Below, in pieces: positions 27,288-36,600 of a stretch of 64,000 nucleotides of DNA. Position 1 is the first letter of the stretch. The number at the start of each line of letters is the position of its first letter. The stretch lies in assembly GCF_039543565.1 (NCBI RefSeq), contig NZ_BAABJZ010000099.1, positions 1 to 64,000 of the forward strand, in the 5' to 3' direction. The position numbers and the translations under genes are program-made. The notes beneath the pieces are model-generated. The model was given only the letters and a program-made list of their open reading frames with translations, made no database searches and was not told where the DNA came from. Origin of the DNA: Ferrimonas pelagia (GTDB lineage: Bacteria > Pseudomonadota > Gammaproteobacteria > Enterobacterales > Shewanellaceae).

Positions 27288-27932
27288 ATGAAACGACTCA
27301 ATTGGATCACCAAACTCTGGCAGTGGCTGCGCCCCCCCAGTGGTATGGCGCTGGGCGGCCTGCTCGGCATCGGTTTTATCGGCGGCATCTTGTTCTGGGG
27401 CGCCTTTAACACCGGCATGGAAATGACCAACCGAGAAGAGTTCTGCATCGGTTGTCATGAAATGGAAAACAACGTTTACGAGGAATACATCACCACGGTG
27501 CACTACAACAACCGCAGCGGCGTACGCGCCACCTGTCCGGATTGTCACGTGCCCAAGGAGTGGACGCCGAAGATCATCCGTAAGATCCAAGCCTCGAAAG
27601 AGGTACTGGGCAAGATCACCGAACTGATCGACACGCCAAAAAAGTTCGCCGATCACCGTCTGCAGATGGCGCAAAACGAATGGGCGCGGATGAAGGCCAA
27701 CGACTCGCAGGAGTGTCGCAATTGCCACAACTTCGAGTTTATGGATTTTACCGAGCAGAAGTCGGTCGCCGGACGAATGCACGCCGAGGCCAGTGATCAA
27801 GGCAAGACCTGCATCGATTGCCACAAGGGGATCGCCCACAAGCTCCCCAGTGACTACCACGGTAACGACGCCATCTCGCAAGCCCTGTCTCAGGAGATGG
27901 CCACCCAAGCCGCGACCACAGGGCACTACTAA
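27288..27932 (+). CDS. napC: tetrahaem cytochrome c NapC, quinol dehydrogenase
   Basis: The 214-residue NapC/NirT-family protein has one N-terminal membrane anchor (GGLLGIGFIGGILFWGAFN) and four haem motifs: CIGCH, CPDCH, CRNCH and CIDCH. It takes electrons from the quinol pool to NapB. GGAGG precedes the ATG. NapC proteins can also feed other periplasmic reductases, so it may stay useful even if NapA is dead. Confidence 0.95.
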   Translation: MKRLNWITKLWQWLRPPSGMALGGLLGIGFIGGILFWGAFNTGMEMTNREEFCIGCHEMENNVYEEYITTVHYNNRSGVRATCPDCHVPKEWTPKIIRKIQASKEVLGKITELIDTPKKFADHRLQMAQNEWARMKANDSQECRNCHNFEFMDFTEQKSVAGRMHAEASDQGKTCIDCHKGIAHKLPSDYHGNDAISQALSQEMATQAATTGHY

Positions 27933-28098
27933 GCCTTCGAACCGCGCTTTGCCCAACGCCTCGTGTCGCTGGGCAAAGCGCGCTCTGACGCAGCGCTGTA
28001 CGCGTGTTCAAGCGCCATTTTCCCCCTTCGCTTGATCTGCCCCAAATTCCGCTCCACCCTAACAGCTGCTCTTCCCTCCCCCACACAAGGAACGAATC

Positions 28099-29229
28099 GT
28101 GCAGATCACCAGTGCGTTTGACAGCGGCAACATCGAGGTGGTGGCGTGTGACCACGCCAGCGATATCCAGCTCAAGATCCAAACAGACCACAACACCGAA
28201 AAGTTTCAGTGGTTTCATTTTGCCTTGCACGGCGCAGGCCAAACCCCGTGCCAGCTCAAACTGATCAACGCGGGAGAGGCGGCCTACCCCAAGGCGTGGC
28301 AGGATTACCAAGCCGTGGCCAGCTACGACCGGGAAACCTGGTTTCGGGTCGATACCGCCTACCAGAATGGTCAGTTGATCATTGACCACACTCCGGCGTG
28401 CGATCTCATCTACTTCGCCTATTTCGCTCCCTATCTGGCAGAGCGCCATCGAGATCTGATCGCCGTCTGCCAAACCGACGAGCGCCTCCAATACCACTGT
28501 CTAGGACTGACGCCAGATGGCCAAAGCCTAGATCTGCTGCAGCTGGGCGAGCACGCTCCGGGCAAGAAAGTCTGCTGGCTCATCGCCCGCCAGCATCCGG
28601 GCGAAACCATGGCCCAGTGGTGGATGGAGGGCTGCATCGACAGTTTGCTGGACGAGTCCAACGCCGTCAGCCAGGCACTGCGCGCCCAGTGCGTGTTCTA
28701 CCTGGTGCCCAACATGAACCCGGACGGCAGCCGCCGCGGCCACCTGCGCCATAACGCCCACGGCACGGATCTCAACCGGGCGTGGCGCAGCCCAGATCTC
28801 GCCACCAGCCCCGAGGTCGCATACGTCCGCCAAAAGATGGAACAAACTGGCGTCGACTTCTTCTTGGATGTGCACGGCGACGAAGAGCTGCCCTACAACT
28901 TCATTGCCGGTGCAGAAGGGATCCCCGGTTGGACCGCCCAGCATCAAGCGCAGTTGGACGGCTTTAAGCAGGCACTGCTCCACGCCAGTCCCGAATTTCA
29001 AACCCAGCACGGCTACCCCTTCGACGCCCCCGGCCAAGCCAATCTGGACATCGGCAGCAATTTCATCGCCAGCCACTTCAAGTGCCTGTCGATGACTTTG
29101 GAGATGCCGTTTAAAGACAACGATGCCCTACCCAACCCTGCGGTCGGCTGGAGCCCTGAGCGTGCCGCAGCCTTCGCCCCAGCCAGCCTTCAGGCCTTGC
29201 TTCGCTGCCTACAGCACGCTCTGCTCTAA
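28099..29229 (+). CDS. M14-family zinc carboxypeptidase, cytosolic Nna1-like
   Basis: The 376-residue protein has no signal peptide. A beta-rich N-terminal domain, as in the cytosolic carboxypeptidase branch, precedes the catalytic domain. The zinc ligands are in RQHPGE (H166, E169) and DVHGDEELPY (H259), with NMNPDG, the DLNRAW substrate-binding motif and a late TLEMPF holding the likely catalytic glutamate. The family includes deglutamylases in eukaryotes; bacterial substrates are unknown. The start is GTG with AAGGA upstream. It follows napC by 166 bases. Confidence 0.88.
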   Translation: MQITSAFDSGNIEVVACDHASDIQLKIQTDHNTEKFQWFHFALHGAGQTPCQLKLINAGEAAYPKAWQDYQAVASYDRETWFRVDTAYQNGQLIIDHTPACDLIYFAYFAPYLAERHRDLIAVCQTDERLQYHCLGLTPDGQSLDLLQLGEHAPGKKVCWLIARQHPGETMAQWWMEGCIDSLLDESNAVSQALRAQCVFYLVPNMNPDGSRRGHLRHNAHGTDLNRAWRSPDLATSPEVAYVRQKMEQTGVDFFLDVHGDEELPYNFIAGAEGIPGWTAQHQAQLDGFKQALLHASPEFQTQHGYPFDAPGQANLDIGSNFIASHFKCLSMTLEMPFKDNDALPNPAVGWSPERAAAFAPASLQALLRCLQHALL

Positions 29230-29257
29230 CCGCGTTCATCGCGCCGAAGCCAACCAG

Positions 29258-29504
29258 ATGATATCAATTGGCTTCGACACGTTTGACCTGTCCGGGACGC
29301 GCCGCAGCTGGCCGTATTTAGGCGCCAACGTATCTGTCGGAATCAACAACTTCAGCTTCATTGTGTCCAGCGTCAGCGGCGATGCCGACTTATCTGTCCG
29401 TTATGGCAACCAACCGGCAAGACGGGCCTATGACTGTCGATCCTTGTATCTACGTCAGTGGTAACGAAGAAAGCGGCCCCAACCTAACCATCAACTACGA
29501 ATAA
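29258..29504 (+). pseudogene. remnant of a pre-peptidase C-terminal (PPC) domain
   Basis: In frame from 29258, NNFSFIVSSVSGDADLSVRYGNQP resembles the core of the PPC beta-sandwich found at the C-terminus of secreted peptidases, followed by YDC. After that the similarity continues in another frame as YVSGNEES and a closing TINYE before the stop at 29504. The peptidase body is absent. This looks like the decayed end of a secreted protease gene. An inverted repeat (GAAGCCAA at 29246-29253, TTGGCTTC at 29268-29275) lies at its start. Confidence 0.5.
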
Positions 29505-29630
29505 GTCCTCCAGCCGGTTGCCACGCTGCAACCGGCTTCTCATTCGCTCCTCAATACCTCGCACTCTTCATCTACCGTCAGGGCCGCCAGAGCCTGTCCC
29601 CTCCCCAGCGCTAAGCCCTCAGGCTAAAAC

Positions 29631-29674
29631 AAGAACTGGATAAAAACCGGACAGAAACTGGACGGAAACTGGAC
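29631..29674. repeat. four 11-bp direct repeats over the promoter of the methyltransferase-like gene
   Basis: Four head-to-tail units (AAGAACTGGAT, AAAAACCGGAC, AGAAACTGGAC, GGAAACTGGAC) share a roughly 11-bp period, one helical turn. The last unit overlaps TGGACA at 29670-29675, a likely -35 box. TATAAA at 29694-29699 follows after an 18-base spacer. The array therefore looks like an operator for the gene at 29731. Confidence 0.7.
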
Positions 29675-29730
29675 AAGCACACATTAAGAGCTGTATAAAT
29701 AAACACTGTTTAAAAAAACAGGCCATTACG

Positions 29731-30441
29731 ATGCCGAGCTACCAACTTCGCCATGACCAACCCGTCCATTGGCTCAACCAATTGGGCACCCAATCCGTCG
29801 ACCGACTGCTCACTTCCCTGTGCAGAGGGTCGAAACACAAAGCCCTGGGGCAGTTTCACTGTCGTAATGCCCATTCCTGTCGTAATGCTTGGTATGAACT
29901 CTTTCCATCGCAGGAACTCGTCGGCCTGTTTGATCAACTCTATCGTGTGCTCAAGCCCGACACTCAAGGCCAGATCCTGTGCGAGCAGCTGGATCTCCCC
30001 AGCCTTATCCCCATGGCACAAGCGGCCGGGTTTCGGATCGGACCCGCCCAGATCTGGCAACAACTCAAGGGGCAGAGCGGTAAACGATCCCATCTGCACT
30101 TCATTTTACAGCTGTACAAAGGCAAGCCGGTTCCCAGCTGGCAACAGCGAGAACAGCTCTATATCTACGAGGATGAGGTTGGACGCAGACTCCCCCACGC
30201 CCTATTAACACGACTGCTGGAGGGAATGGAGGACGGTTTAGTGATCGATCCCTTTATGCAGGATCACAGCATCGCGAGCAGCACTCTGCAAACAGGCTTA
30301 CGCTTTTCCGGTGCCCATGCCGATCCCGAATTACGCCACGAGCTTAGAAAAGAGCTGGAAAACCAAACCAATGCCTTTGAACTGATGCGCCAAGCTCCGG
30401 TGCGCCCGGAAAAGGACGGCATGCAACTCCCGTTGATCTGA
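29731..30441 (+). CDS. DNA methyltransferase-like protein lacking both catalytic motifs
   Basis: The 236-residue protein has the overall order of a small beta-class DNA N4/N6 methyltransferase: QSVDRLLT near 21-28, WYELFPSQELVGLFDQLYRVLKP, an AGFRIGPAQIWQQ segment, then VIDPFMQDHSIASSTLQTGLRF. The two functional motifs are replaced. The catalytic DPPY after the SVD..LT strand reads SLCR (29-32). The cofactor loop DPFMGSGS reads DPFMQDHS (173-180). I infer a protein that keeps the fold and perhaps DNA binding but cannot methylate by the usual chemistry. It stands alone behind an 11-bp repeat array. Identity as a methyltransferase relative is moderately sure. Confidence 0.7.
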   Translation: MPSYQLRHDQPVHWLNQLGTQSVDRLLTSLCRGSKHKALGQFHCRNAHSCRNAWYELFPSQELVGLFDQLYRVLKPDTQGQILCEQLDLPSLIPMAQAAGFRIGPAQIWQQLKGQSGKRSHLHFILQLYKGKPVPSWQQREQLYIYEDEVGRRLPHALLTRLLEGMEDGLVIDPFMQDHSIASSTLQTGLRFSGAHADPELRHELRKELENQTNAFELMRQAPVRPEKDGMQLPLI

Positions 30442-30642
30442 TCCCACAATAAACGTCGCTCTATGCAGTGATACGCCTTTTGCCCCTGCTGGCAGACCCC
30501 TTGATAGGGGACTCGGACAGCGGGCAGACACATTCGAGCCGCTCATAGCCGCAGCCAAGCCCCCTTCCTTGCTGAGCTAGCGGTGATCCACCCAAGCAGA
30601 TACACCGACCAGACACGCACAATGGGCTCAGGTAGTATCACC

Positions 30643-31647
30643 TCACCACCAGTGATCGTTCAGGGCCAATAACCCTTCCTTTATCTCAGATGTGGCAAAA
30701 CACGCCGCCACGCTGGCTCGGTAGATCCGACGGTACTCCTCGATGGTCAGCACAAAGGCCTGATCAACCCGATCCAGCTCGGTCGTCACCGTCGTATCAC
30801 TGACGGTGCGGTTATCCGTGCTGATATTCACCGCCACGCCATCGCGGACAAACTCCGCCACCGGGTGGCGCGCCATCTCGGCAAACGCCTTGGTTTGAAT
30901 GTTGCTGGTGGGGCAGACCTCCAGCGCTACCTTGCGAGCCTTTACCAAGGCCAAGGCTTGCGCGTCCTGACAGACGTAGACCCCATGGCCGATCCGCTCA
31001 GCCCCTAACAACTCGATGGCGTCCACCACGTTCTGGGCACAGCCTGTCTCGCCGGCATGGATCGTCAGGCGGTAACCCATCGCCTTAGCCTTCTGGCAAA
31101 CCTCGACATAATCCTTGGAAAAGCCGGGATCTTCCCGCCCAGCCAAATCGAAGGCCACCACGCCTTTGCCCAAAAAGGCTTGGCCCGCTTTCAGAGTCTG
31201 GTGACACAGCTCAATGGGAAAGCCGCGCATACCGCAGAGGATAAGATTGGCGTCGATGGCAAACTGGGCCTTAGCCTTATCCATGCCATCAAGCACCGCA
31301 GCAATGGCCTGCTCCATGCCCAGTCCCTGTTGCAAGTGGAAGGATGGCGCAAAGCGCACCTCGATGTAGCGCACCTGCTCCGCGGCGGCATCCTCGAGCA
31401 CTTCGAAAGCCACCCGCGACAAGGCCTCGGCAGTTTGCATCACGGAGATGGGCAGCTCGAAGCGCTGCAGGTATTCGATCAACGAAGGGCAACTGGGCGG
31501 GGCCACCATCAGGGCCTGGATCTCGGAACTGTCCTCAGTCGGCAAAGCCATGCCCTGTTGTAAGGCCAGTGCGAGCACTGTCTGAGGACGCACGCTGCCA
31601 TCCAAGTGGCAGTGCAGTTCGATCTTGGGCAGTTGGGTGAAGTTCAT
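30643..31647 (-). CDS. add: adenosine deaminase
   Basis: The 334-residue enzyme converts adenosine to inosine in purine salvage. Zinc and catalytic marks are in place: HCHLDG near residue 13, TIHAGETG with the catalytic glutamate, RIGHGVYV, and STDNRTVSDT with the zinc-binding aspartate. GAGGT before the ATG supports the start. An adenine riboswitch ending in a terminator lies in the leader, so expression should rise when adenine is abundant. Confidence 0.96.
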   Translation of the reverse strand: MNFTQLPKIELHCHLDGSVRPQTVLALALQQGMALPTEDSSEIQALMVAPPSCPSLIEYLQRFELPISVMQTAEALSRVAFEVLEDAAAEQVRYIEVRFAPSFHLQQGLGMEQAIAAVLDGMDKAKAQFAIDANLILCGMRGFPIELCHQTLKAGQAFLGKGVVAFDLAGREDPGFSKDYVEVCQKAKAMGYRLTIHAGETGCAQNVVDAIELLGAERIGHGVYVCQDAQALALVKARKVALEVCPTSNIQTKAFAEMARHPVAEFVRDGVAVNISTDNRTVSDTTVTTELDRVDQAFVLTIEEYRRIYRASVAACFATSEIKEGLLALNDHWW

Positions 31648-31697
31648 TGGTTACCTCGGTAGCAGAAGAGATCCCGCCGAGCCCCAATGATAGGCAC

Positions 31698-31748
31698 AAA
31701 AAAACCTGATCACGAAGAGGCACGGCAAAGTACCTCTTCGTAATCAGG
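31698..31748 (-). terminator. riboswitch-controlled terminator in the add leader
   Basis: On the minus strand, a 16-bp stem (plus-strand 31733-31748 with 31705-31720, one mismatch) closes over a 12-base loop and is followed by seven T (plus-strand A at 31698-31704). Its 5' arm overlaps the 3' side of the riboswitch stems P1 and P3, so ligand-bound aptamer and terminator exclude each other. Confidence 0.85.
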
Positions 31749-31802
31749 ATTGTTCGGTTCCTGGTAGAAACTCCCCGACCGTATTACGGGGATTATACGA
31801 AG
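31736..31802 (-). promoter_or_regulatory. adenine-sensing purine riboswitch upstream of add
   Basis: On the minus strand the leader shows the purine aptamer in order: CTTCGTATAATC, AATACGG, GGGGAGTTTCTACCAGGAAC, CCTGATTACGAAG. P1 pairs CTTCGTA with TACGAAG. The specificity base in the 3' junction (GATTACG) is T, the adenine-type discriminator; guanine riboswitches have C there. With the overlapping terminator, adenine binding should let transcription run into add. The same aptamer class precedes add in Vibrio vulnificus, where control is described as translational. Confidence 0.93.
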
Positions 31803-32037
31803 ATCATTCGGCACCAAGCCGAATTTGCGCGGCACTTTGCCACAGAGATCTCAGGATAGCAAGCGTCTGTTGAACAAAGCGTTCTATCTACAGAACGGGT
31901 CGTGGAAGCTCAGACAAAGACCACCCCTTCATTCGTGGGATCGGCATTGAGGCAGTTGCGGGTAACGCCTTGGTACGATGCATCGAACCTAAGAGCTCTG
32001 TTTGATATGTTAAGATCTGCCCTCTCCAGCCGACCAC

Positions 32038-32454
32038 ATGCCGTTTCCAATGCCGAGCAAGCCCAAAACCTTTTATGAAATGGAGCTGGAACGCGTATAC
32101 CAAAAGACGTCGTTTCGACCCGAGCACTATCTTCAGATCAGACAGTCCAAGGCCTTTATGAAGAAGTACCACACTGAGCGAATCGAGTTGAACGATTTGG
32201 CTGCAGTGGCCTTCATGTCCAAGTTCCATTATGTCCGCACGTTTCAACGCATGTATGGCTTAACCCCGAGGCACTACCTGCGAGATCTGCGGATCGCAAA
32301 AGCGAAAACCTTACTCCGCCAAGGGATCAGTATCACCCAGACCTGCTTCGATGTGGGCTACGAAAGCCTGCCCACCTTTTCAACCGCCTTTAAAAAGTGC
32401 ACCGGCCTCACCCCCAGAGCATATCAAAAGCGTCATCAGAGCAATCTGGAATAA
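32038..32454 (+). CDS. AraC-family transcription factor, DNA-binding domain only
   Basis: The 138-residue protein consists almost entirely of the two AraC helix-turn-helix motifs: IELNDLAAVAFMSKFHYVRTFQRMYGLTPRHYLRDLRIAKAKTLL, then SITQTCFDVGYESLPTFSTAFKKCTGLTPRAY. There is no N-terminal sensor domain, as in MarA/SoxS-type regulators. The start is uncertain because no good ribosome site is seen; an ATG four codons later is possible. The VOC gene 62 bases downstream is a likely target or partner. Confidence 0.83.
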   Translation: MPFPMPSKPKTFYEMELERVYQKTSFRPEHYLQIRQSKAFMKKYHTERIELNDLAAVAFMSKFHYVRTFQRMYGLTPRHYLRDLRIAKAKTLLRQGISITQTCFDVGYESLPTFSTAFKKCTGLTPRAYQKRHQSNLE

Positions 32455-32516
32455 GTATCCGCAATGCCGTTTCACTATCCTATGCGTATTCCTGTTCCGT
32501 TAGAGCGTGTGAAACC

Positions 32517-32906
32517 ATGATTAAGATCAGCGTCACCAGTATCCCGGTAGAAGACCAAGAGAAGGCACTGGATTTCTACACCCGGGTATTGGGCTTTATT
32601 AAAAAGCACGAGATCCCCCTGGGTGAGCATAAGTGGTTAACCGTGGTGTCCCCACAAGAGCAATCCGGTGTTGAACTGCTGCTGGAGCCCATGGCCTTTG
32701 AACCGGCAAGACTGTACCAGCAGTCACTGAAAGAAGCGGGGATCCCTTGGACCTCCTTCGCTGTGGATGACTTAGAAGGTCAATATCAGCGGCTGTGCGA
32801 TCTGGGGGTCGAATTCTCCATCGCGCCCAGAGAGGCCGGCTCCGTCAAGATCGCGGTGCTGGATAACACCTGTGGCAACTACATCCAACTGATGCAAGAG
32901 CTGTAA
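32517..32906 (+). CDS. VOC (glyoxalase/bleomycin-resistance fold) protein
   Basis: From the ATG at 32517 the product has 129 residues: IKISVTSIPVEDQEKALDFYTRVLGF at the start, a second repeat with FAVDDLEGQYQRLCDLGVEF, and DNTCGNYIQLMQEL at the end, the usual paired beta-alpha-beta-beta-beta modules with metal-ligand positions. Substrate unknown. An upstream in-frame extension into the AraC gene was rejected. AraC plus VOC pairs are common in small detoxification units. Confidence 0.82.
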   Translation: MIKISVTSIPVEDQEKALDFYTRVLGFIKKHEIPLGEHKWLTVVSPQEQSGVELLLEPMAFEPARLYQQSLKEAGIPWTSFAVDDLEGQYQRLCDLGVEFSIAPREAGSVKIAVLDNTCGNYIQLMQEL

Positions 32907-33110
32907 CCGTGACCGCGCTTTATGAAAGTTGGCAGCAGCTCTGTACCCCTTCGCAACGCATCGCGCGGTAACCGGATCATGCCTTAAGGCCGCCTCGATG
33001 CTTATTGCCCCAGTCAGCCGTGCCATTCAGGGCCTGGCGAAACCATGACCTGCATCGCTGCTACATAGCGTGATGGATACTTAAACCTGAGTGAAAGAAA
33101 GGATCGAAAG

Positions 33111-33488
33111 ATGAAATTGGAAATTAATCTGATCGTAGCGGACGCAAAAGCAGCCGGCGACTACTACCAAAACCTGCTGAACGCGGAGATCCTTTCGCAA
33201 ACCGATGAAGCGACGGCAATGAATGAGACCTTGATGAAACTCGGTGGCACCGAGATCCGGGTGCTCAATGAAAATAAAGATTTCGGCCTGTTCGCCCCGG
33301 TCGAAGGCACGCCCGCCTCCATCGGCATCAACCTGTTCGTTGCTGACATCGACGCGTTTTTTGACAACGTGGTGGCCATGGGCTGCAAGGTACTCTCCCC
33401 GGTTCAGGAGTTTCCTCAGATCCCAGCGAAAAATGCGGTATTTTCAGATCAATTCAATCATATCTGGGTCGTAAATCAGCAGTATTGA
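33111..33488 (+). CDS. VOC-fold protein (PhnB-like)
   Basis: The 125-residue protein is a second VOC-superfamily member: LEINLIVADAKAAGDYYQNLLNAEI, then INLFVADIDAFFDNVVAMGCKVLSPV and FSDQFNHIWVVNQQY. The order and the closing FGH-like region resemble PhnB-type proteins of unknown activity. AAAGGATCGAAAG precedes the ATG. It has its own terminator and is separated from the first VOC gene by about 200 bases. Confidence 0.82.
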   Translation: MKLEINLIVADAKAAGDYYQNLLNAEILSQTDEATAMNETLMKLGGTEIRVLNENKDFGLFAPVEGTPASIGINLFVADIDAFFDNVVAMGCKVLSPVQEFPQIPAKNAVFSDQFNHIWVVNQQY

Positions 33489-33547
33489 TCGACCCATCCA
33501 CCACGCCATAAAGGCTTAGCTGACGGCGCCACGCCAGCATAGAAAAC

Positions 33548-33585
33548 AAAAACGCGCTTCCCTCGAATGAGAGAAGCGCGTTTTT
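33548..33585 (+). terminator. terminator between the VOC gene and purL
   Basis: AAAAACGCGCTTC (33548-33560) pairs with GAAGCGCGTTTTT (33573-33585) across a 12-base loop, with A- and T-rich ends. It can serve both the rightward VOC gene and the leftward purL gene. Confidence 0.88.
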
Positions 33586-33651
33586 CTTTGGCTCTTTCCT
33601 AGAACCTAGCAGCGCAGCGCCCTCGCAAGCGCAGCGCCCTAGGATCGGCTC

Positions 33652-36600
33652 TTAACCCAGCTTAACGCGGGCGCTGCGGAACATGCGCATCCACGGCGAA
33701 TCTTCGCCCCAAGCGTCAGGATGCCAGGAGTTGGACACGGTGCGGAACACCCGCTCAGGGTGCGGCATCATGATGGTGGCACGACCGTCAGTGGTGGTCA
33801 GGCCGGTAATGCCCGCCGGAGAGCCGTTCGGGTTCGCCGGGTAGGCCGTGGCGATCTCACCGCGGTGGTTCAGGTAGCGCAGCGCCACGGTACCGGAGGC
33901 GTCCGCCGCCTGGAACGCATCCAGGTTAGCAAACTCGGCACGACCTTCACCGTGGGACACGGCGATCGGCATAATGGAGCCGGCCATGCCGCCCAGGAAC
34001 GCAGACGGGCTTTCCTGTACTTCCACCAGGGAGAAGCGAGCCTCGAAGCGCTCGGAGCGGTTGCGCACAAAGTGCGGCCAGTGCTCCGTGCCCGGGATGA
34101 TCTCTTTCAGGTTGGAGAGCATCTGACAGCCGTTACACACACCCAAAGACAGGGTGGTGTCGCGCTCGAAGAAGCTCTGGAACTGGTCGCGCGCACGGTC
34201 GTTGAACAGGATGGACTTGGCCCACCCCTCACCGGCGCCCAGTACGTCACCGTAGGAGAAGCCACCACAGGCCACCAGGGCTTGGAACTGCTCCAGGGTC
34301 AGGCGACCCTCCAGGATATCGGACATGTGCACGTCGATGGCTTCAAAGCCAGCACGGTCAAACGCCGCCGCCATCTCCACATGGGAGTTGACGCCCTGCT
34401 CACGCAGAATGGCCACTTTCGGCGCGGCACCTTTCGCGACAAACGGAGCAGCGATGTCCTCCGCCGGATCAAAGGTCAGCTTGGCAAACAGACCCGGATC
34501 GTCCGCGTCCTGCTTGGCTTCATGCTCCTCACGGGCACACTCTGGGTTGTCACGCAGAGACTGGATCTGGTGCGTAGTTTCGCCCCAGAGGGTGCGCAGC
34601 TCGGTGCGAGACTCTTCCACCAGTACGGTGTCACCCTGACGGATCACAACGCTGTCGCCCTTCTCTTTACAAGAGGTCAAGCCACCAATGGCGTGGCTGC
34701 AATCCCTCAGGCCGTTGGCCGCCAGGATGGCATCCACCGCAGCGCGGTCGTCCTTGCGGATCTGCACCACGGCACCCAGCTCTTCGTTGAACAGCAGGGC
34801 CAGGGCATCGTCGCCCAGACCGGCTAGGTCGACATCGATGCCCTGCTTACCGGCAAAGGCCATCTCCGCCAGGGTCACCAGCAGACCGCCGTCGCCCTTG
34901 TCGTGGTAGGCAACCAGCTTCTGTTCAGCAGACAGTTGCTGGATGGCGTGCCAGAAGCCCTTGAGCAGCTCAGCGTTGTCCACGTCCGGCGCTTCGTTAC
35001 CCAGCTGGTTGTATACCTGAGCCAAGGCGGAGCCGCCCAGACGCTGCTTGCCGGCGCCCAAGTCGATGAACAGCAGCTCAGAGTCACCCAAGTCGCTGCG
35101 CAGCTGCGGAGTGACCGTATTGCGAACGTCTTCAACACGGCCGAAGGCGGTGATCACCAAGGACATCGGAGAGGTGACGGCCTTCTGCTCGCCATCCTGC
35201 TCCCAGGCGGTCTTCATGGACATGGAGTCCTTGCCCACCGGGATGGTAATGCCCAGGGTCGGACACAGCTCTTCGCCCACGGCCTTAACCGCTTCATACA
35301 GGCCGGCATCCTCACCCGGGTGACCTGCGGCGGACATCCAGTTGGCGGACAGCTTCACGTGCTTCAGCGCACCGATGTGAGCAGACGCCAGGTTGGTCAG
35401 GGACTCGCCCACGGCCATACGGGCGGAGGCACCGAAGTTGATCAGCGCCAGCGGGGTACGTTCCCCCATCGCCATGGCTTCACCCTGGTAGGAGTCCAGG
35501 GTCGCAGTGGTGACCGCGGCGTTGGCCACCGGGATCTGCCAAGGACCGACCATCTGATCCCGCGCCACCATACCGGTAACGGAGCGATCGCCGATGGTGA
35601 TCAGGAAGGTCTTCTCGGCCACCGCCGGCAGACGCAGCACGCGGCGGATCGCATCTTGTACGCTGACACCACTCATGTCCAAAGCCGGGGAAGCGCACTG
35701 CGCGGTGATCGCCTCGCGGTGCATCTTCGGCGCTTTGCCCAACAGCACGTCCATCGGCATATCGATCGGGGTGTTGTCGAAGTGGCTGTCTTCCAGAGTC
35801 AGGTGACGCTCTTCCAGGGCTTCACCGATCACGGCGTAAGGCGCGCGCTCTCGCTGGCAGATCTCGTCAAATTTCGCCAGGTTCTGGGGCGCAACGGCCA
35901 TCACGTAGCGTTCCTGAGATTCGTTACACCACAGCTCCAGCGGCGTCATGCCCGGCTCATCTGAGAGAATGTCGCGCAGCTGGAACTTGGCACCACGGCC
36001 ACCGTCGTCCACCAGCTCAGGCATGGCGTTAGACAAGCCGCCCGCGCCCACATCGTGGATAAAGGCGATGGGGTTGTCGTCACCCAACTGCCAGCAGCGA
36101 TCGATCACTTCCTGACAGCGACGCTCAATTTCCGGGTTCTCACGCTGTACGGAGGCAAAATCCAGATCCTCGGAGGATTGACCGGAGGCCATGGAGGACG
36201 CCGCAGAGCCACCCAGGCCGATGTTCATCGCCGGGCCACCCAGCACGATCAGCTTGGCGCCGACCGGGATCTCGCCCTTCTGTACGTGATCTTCGCGGAT
36301 GTTACCGAAGCCACCGGCCAGCATGATCGGCTTGTGGTAACCACGCACCTCAGAGCCGTTAAAGCTCTGCACTTCCTGCTCGTAAGTACGGAAATAACCG
36401 TTCAGCGCAGGACGACCGAATTCGTTGTTGAACGCGGCGCCGCCCAGCGGGCCTTCGATCATGATGTCCAGCGGGGTGACGATGCGATCCGGCTTGCCGT
36501 ACTGCTTCTCCCACGGCTGTTCGAAGCCCGGGATGTTCAGGTTGGACACGGTGAAACCGGTCAGGCCGGCTTTTGGCTTGGAGCCGCGGCCGGTGGCGCC

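Noticed and set aside
30497..30510. CCCC-GGGG hairpin after the methyltransferase-like gene
   Set aside because: Only a 4-bp stem with no T run, so not called as a terminator.
32909..32971. 20-codon frame directly after the first VOC gene
   Set aside because: Too short, no family and no separate ribosome site; it may be a gene fragment, but this cannot be shown.
33721..34827. 368-codon frame antisense to purL, and others under cydA and napBC
   Set aside because: These are composition-driven shadows of well-identified genes.
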